Source of the DNA: Chryseobacterium gleum
Lineage (GTDB): Bacteria > Bacteroidota > Bacteroidia > Flavobacteriales_D > Crocinitomicaceae
DNA: 7,895 nucleotides
Assembly: GCA_943326315.2 (NCBI GenBank)
Contig: CALPSU020000115.1
Span: forward strand, 1 to 7,895
Direction: 5' to 3'
The notes beneath the pieces are model-generated. The model had not been told where the DNA came from and did not search any database. It saw nothing but the letters and a program-made list of their open reading frames with translations. Of this stretch, positions 5,800 to 7,895 are shown piece after piece. The translations under genes and the position numbers were made by a program. Position 1 is the stretch's first letter, and each line of letters starts with the position of its first letter.

Positions 5800-6595
5800 A
5801 GAATCAGTTGACTACATTCAGTCAAAAACATCCGTTAAACCTACATTTGGTATAATATTAGGTACTGGTTTAGGAGGTTTAGTAAAAGAAATAAATGTCA
5901 TTGATGAAATTGAATACAAAGACATTCCTAATTTCCCCGTTTCAACTGTTGAAAGTCATTCAGGAAAATTAATTTTCGGTGAACTTGGAGGTAAAAAAGT
6001 TGTTGCTATGCAAGGACGTTTTCATTACTACGAAGGTTATAACATGAAAGAAGTAACATTTCCTGTTCGAGTAATGAAATTATTAGGAATTGAAAAATTA
6101 TTTGTTTCAAACGCTTCTGGAGGTGTAAATCCTGATTTTGAAGTAGGTGAAATTATGATTCAAAATGACCATATTAATTTATTTCCTGAACACCCTTTAG
6201 TTGGGAAAAATTTTGATGAATTAGGGCCTCGTTTCCCAGACATGAGTGAACCTTATGATCCTGAGATGATTCAATTAGCACAAACAATTGCTAAAGAAAA
6301 TAACATAAAAGTTTCTGTTGGTACTTATTTAGGATTAACTGGACCAACATTAGAAACTCCTGCAGAATATGGATACGTAAGAGCTATCGGTGCTGATGCA
6401 GTTGGAATGTCTACTGTACCTGAAATCATTGTTGCTAGACACATGGAAATACCTTGTTTTGCAATTTCAATCATTACAGACCTAGGAGTGCCAGGAAAAA
6501 TTCACAAAGTGAGTTTAGCTGATGTAATTGCAGTTGCAAGTCGTCAAGAGCCCAAAATGACATTAATAATGAGTCAATTGATTTCACGTTTATAA
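5783..6595 (+). CDS. Purine nucleoside phosphorylase (trimeric PNP family)
   Basis: A 270-residue PNP of the low-molecular-mass trimeric family (human PNP/PunA type), which splits purine nucleosides with phosphate into base and ribose-1-phosphate for salvage in the cytoplasm. Visible motifs are G-T-G-L-G-G (27-32), H-S-G-K (59-62), G-R-F-H-Y-Y-E-G-Y (78-86), S-N-A-S-G-G (109-114), G-L-T-G-P-T-L-E-T-P-A-E-Y (184-196) and V-G-M-S-T-V-P-E (207-214). By alignment with human PNP, His59, Arg79, His81, Tyr83, Glu84, Asn110, Tyr182, Glu191, Met209 and Ser210 match His64, Arg84, His86, Tyr88, Glu89, Asn115, Tyr192, Glu201, Met219 and Ser220. The human base-specificity residue Asn243 is replaced by Asp233 (S-I-I-T-D). 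The ATG at 5783 lies inside the end of lpxK, which implies co-expression; the family's usual N-terminus supports this start. gatB follows after 3 bases. Confidence 0.94.
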   Translation: MLTQFKESVDYIQSKTSVKPTFGIILGTGLGGLVKEINVIDEIEYKDIPNFPVSTVESHSGKLIFGELGGKKVVAMQGRFHYYEGYNMKEVTFPVRVMKLLGIEKLFVSNASGGVNPDFEVGEIMIQNDHINLFPEHPLVGKNFDELGPRFPDMSEPYDPEMIQLAQTIAKENNIKVSVGTYLGLTGPTLETPAEYGYVRAIGADAVGMSTVPEIIVARHMEIPCFAISIITDLGVPGKIHKVSLADVIAVASRQEPKMTLIMSQLISRL

Positions 6596-6598
6596 GAA

Positions 6599-7895
6599 AT
6601 GAGTCCAGAAATTAGAGAAAAATATCAAGTTGTTATTGGATTAGAAGTGCATGCTCAAATGCTAACTCAAACCAAAGCATACTCAAATGACATCAATGAA
6701 TTTGGTGCTATTCCTAATACAAATATCAGTGTAATTTCTCTTGGTCATCCAGGAACTTTACCGATGATGAACAAGAAAACAGTTGAATATGCTATTAAAT
6801 TAGGATTGGCTTGTGGTTGTACAATAGCGCGAGATCAATATTTTGCTCGTAAAAACTATTTCTATCCTGATCTTCCAAAAGGATATCAAATTACACAAGA
6901 TAAAACTCCAATTTGTACTGGTGGCGCTGTAATTATAAAAACAGAAAATGGCGAGGAAAAGTCTGTAGGTCTGACTCGTATTCACATGGAAGAAGATGCC
7001 GGAAAAAGTATTCACGATGTAGATGTTTATGACACATTAGTTGATTTAAATCGTGCTGGTGTACCATTAGTTGAGATAGTTTCAGAACCTGACATTAGAA
7101 GTTCTCAAGAAGCTTATAATTATTTAACAGAAATTAGAAAACTAGTAAGATATTTAGATATTTGTGACGGAAATATGGAGGAAGGTTCGCTTCGATGTGA
7201 TGCGAATGTTTCTGTTATGTTGAAAGATGCTAAAGAATTTGGAGTGAAGGTTGAAGTTAAAAACATGAACTCAATTCGTAATGTTCAACGTGCGATTGAA
7301 TATGAAATTATTCGCCAAATTGAAGCTATTGAAAATGGTGAAACCTTAACAATGGAAACTCGTTCGTTTGATGCATTGAAAGGAATTACAATTTCGATGA
7401 GGTCAAAGGAAGCTGCGAACGATTATCGTTATTTTCCTGAACCAGATTTACAGCCATTATTTGTTGATCAGAAACAAATTGACAGTATTCATGCAGAAAT
7501 GCCAGCTTTACCTAGAGATTTGTTTATGAAATATACTAAAGAATTGGGGTTATCAGATTATGACGCTTTTATTCTTACTGATACAAAATCAATTGCTTTG
7601 TTTTTTGAAGAACTTATTAAACAAACGAAAAACTATAAATCTGCAGCCAATTGGGTGATGGGGGATATTAAATCTTACTTGAATCAAAATGGTTTAGAAA
7701 TTGAACAATTCCCAATAGCTCCTTCTCAGATAGCTTCACTAATTACTATTATTGATCAAGGGAAAATTTCATCTACAGTTGCTTCTCAAAAAATATTTCC
7801 AGAGTTACTTAATCAGCCAACAAAAAATCCATTAACGATTGCAGAAGAATTAAATTTAATTCAAGAATCTGATGAAACATCAATCTTGGCATACA
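6599..7895 (+). CDS. gatB: Asp-tRNA(Asn)/Glu-tRNA(Gln) amidotransferase subunit B, C-terminus cut by window end
   Basis: The first 432 residues of GatB; about 45 more are expected beyond the window. GatB binds misacylated Glu-tRNA(Gln) or Asp-tRNA(Asn), activates the acyl group with ATP and amidates it with ammonia delivered from GatA in the GatCAB complex. Typical motifs are V-I-G-L-E-V-H-A-Q (12-20), A-R-K-N-Y-F-Y-P-D-L-P-K-G-Y-Q-I (83-98), I-H-M-E-E-D-A-G-K (128-136), N-R-A-G-V-P-L-V-E-I-V-S-E-P-D (151-165), G-N-M-E-E-G-S-L-R-C-D (191-201), V-K-N-M-N-S (220-225) and M-R-S-K-E-A-A-N-D-Y-R-Y-F-P-E-P (267-282). The tail domain that contacts tRNA (from roughly 300) is only partly present. The ATG at 6599-6601 lies 3 bases after the PNP stop, with no Shine-Dalgarno sequence. 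No gatA or gatC is in the window, so the subunits are probably dispersed. No frameshift is seen in the visible part. Confidence 0.97.
   Translation, partial: MSPEIREKYQVVIGLEVHAQMLTQTKAYSNDINEFGAIPNTNISVISLGHPGTLPMMNKKTVEYAIKLGLACGCTIARDQYFARKNYFYPDLPKGYQITQDKTPICTGGAVIIKTENGEEKSVGLTRIHMEEDAGKSIHDVDVYDTLVDLNRAGVPLVEIVSEPDIRSSQEAYNYLTEIRKLVRYLDICDGNMEEGSLRCDANVSVMLKDAKEFGVKVEVKNMNSIRNVQRAIEYEIIRQIEAIENGETLTMETRSFDALKGITISMRSKEAANDYRYFPEPDLQPLFVDQKQIDSIHAEMPALPRDLFMKYTKELGLSDYDAFILTDTKSIALFFEELIKQTKNYKSAANWVMGDIKSYLNQNGLEIEQFPIAPSQIASLITIIDQGKISSTVASQKIFPELLNQPTKNPLTIAEELNLIQESDETSILAY

Noticed and set aside
6800..7015. 71-residue minus-strand open frame within gatB
   Set aside because: It is antisense to highly conserved GatB sequence, with no family resemblance.

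Overview
The window is a compact, AT-rich bacterial chromosome segment. It very probably comes from the Bacteroidota (Flavobacteriia-like). The evidence is the protein families and their wording, the lack of Shine-Dalgarno sequences before the starts, and candidate promoters that resemble the TTG / TAnnTTTG type rather than sigma-70. Nothing suggests recent transfer: I see no transposase, integrase, tRNA, rRNA, CRISPR array or phage gene.

Layout. Bases 1-209 hold the 3' end of a rightward gene for a DUF218 (YdcF/SanA-type) protein. It converges on a leftward five-gene block (217-4566). In transcription order that block is radC, a non-hydrolysing UDP-GlcNAc 2-epimerase of the WecB/WbpI type (GTG start), a divergent polysaccharide deacetylase-like protein, a DUF423 membrane protein and a PhnP-like metallo-beta-lactamase-fold hydrolase. 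The gaps between these genes are 18, 0, 1 and 5 bases, so they most likely form one operon read from a promoter just upstream of radC. About 200 bases (4567-4767) separate this block from a divergent rightward block: lpxK (lipid A 4'-kinase), a trimeric-type purine nucleoside phosphorylase (17-base overlap with lpxK) and gatB (3-base gap, cut off by the window end).

How the genes fit together. The epimerase and deacetylase-like protein point to cell-surface glycan synthesis, and LpxK to lipid A, so both sides of the divergent promoter region touch the outer envelope. The others (RadC, PNP, GatB, the MBL hydrolase) are housekeeping functions with no evident pathway link and probably share transcripts only. 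The divergent intergenic region contains a perfect 10-bp inverted repeat and three copies of an 8-mer, which could be operators or chance in AT-rich DNA.

I found no convincing undescribed system. The points most worth checking are the Asp at the purine-specificity position of the PNP, the altered metal-site motif of the deacetylase-like protein, the WbpI-like character of the epimerase, and the divergent promoter region.
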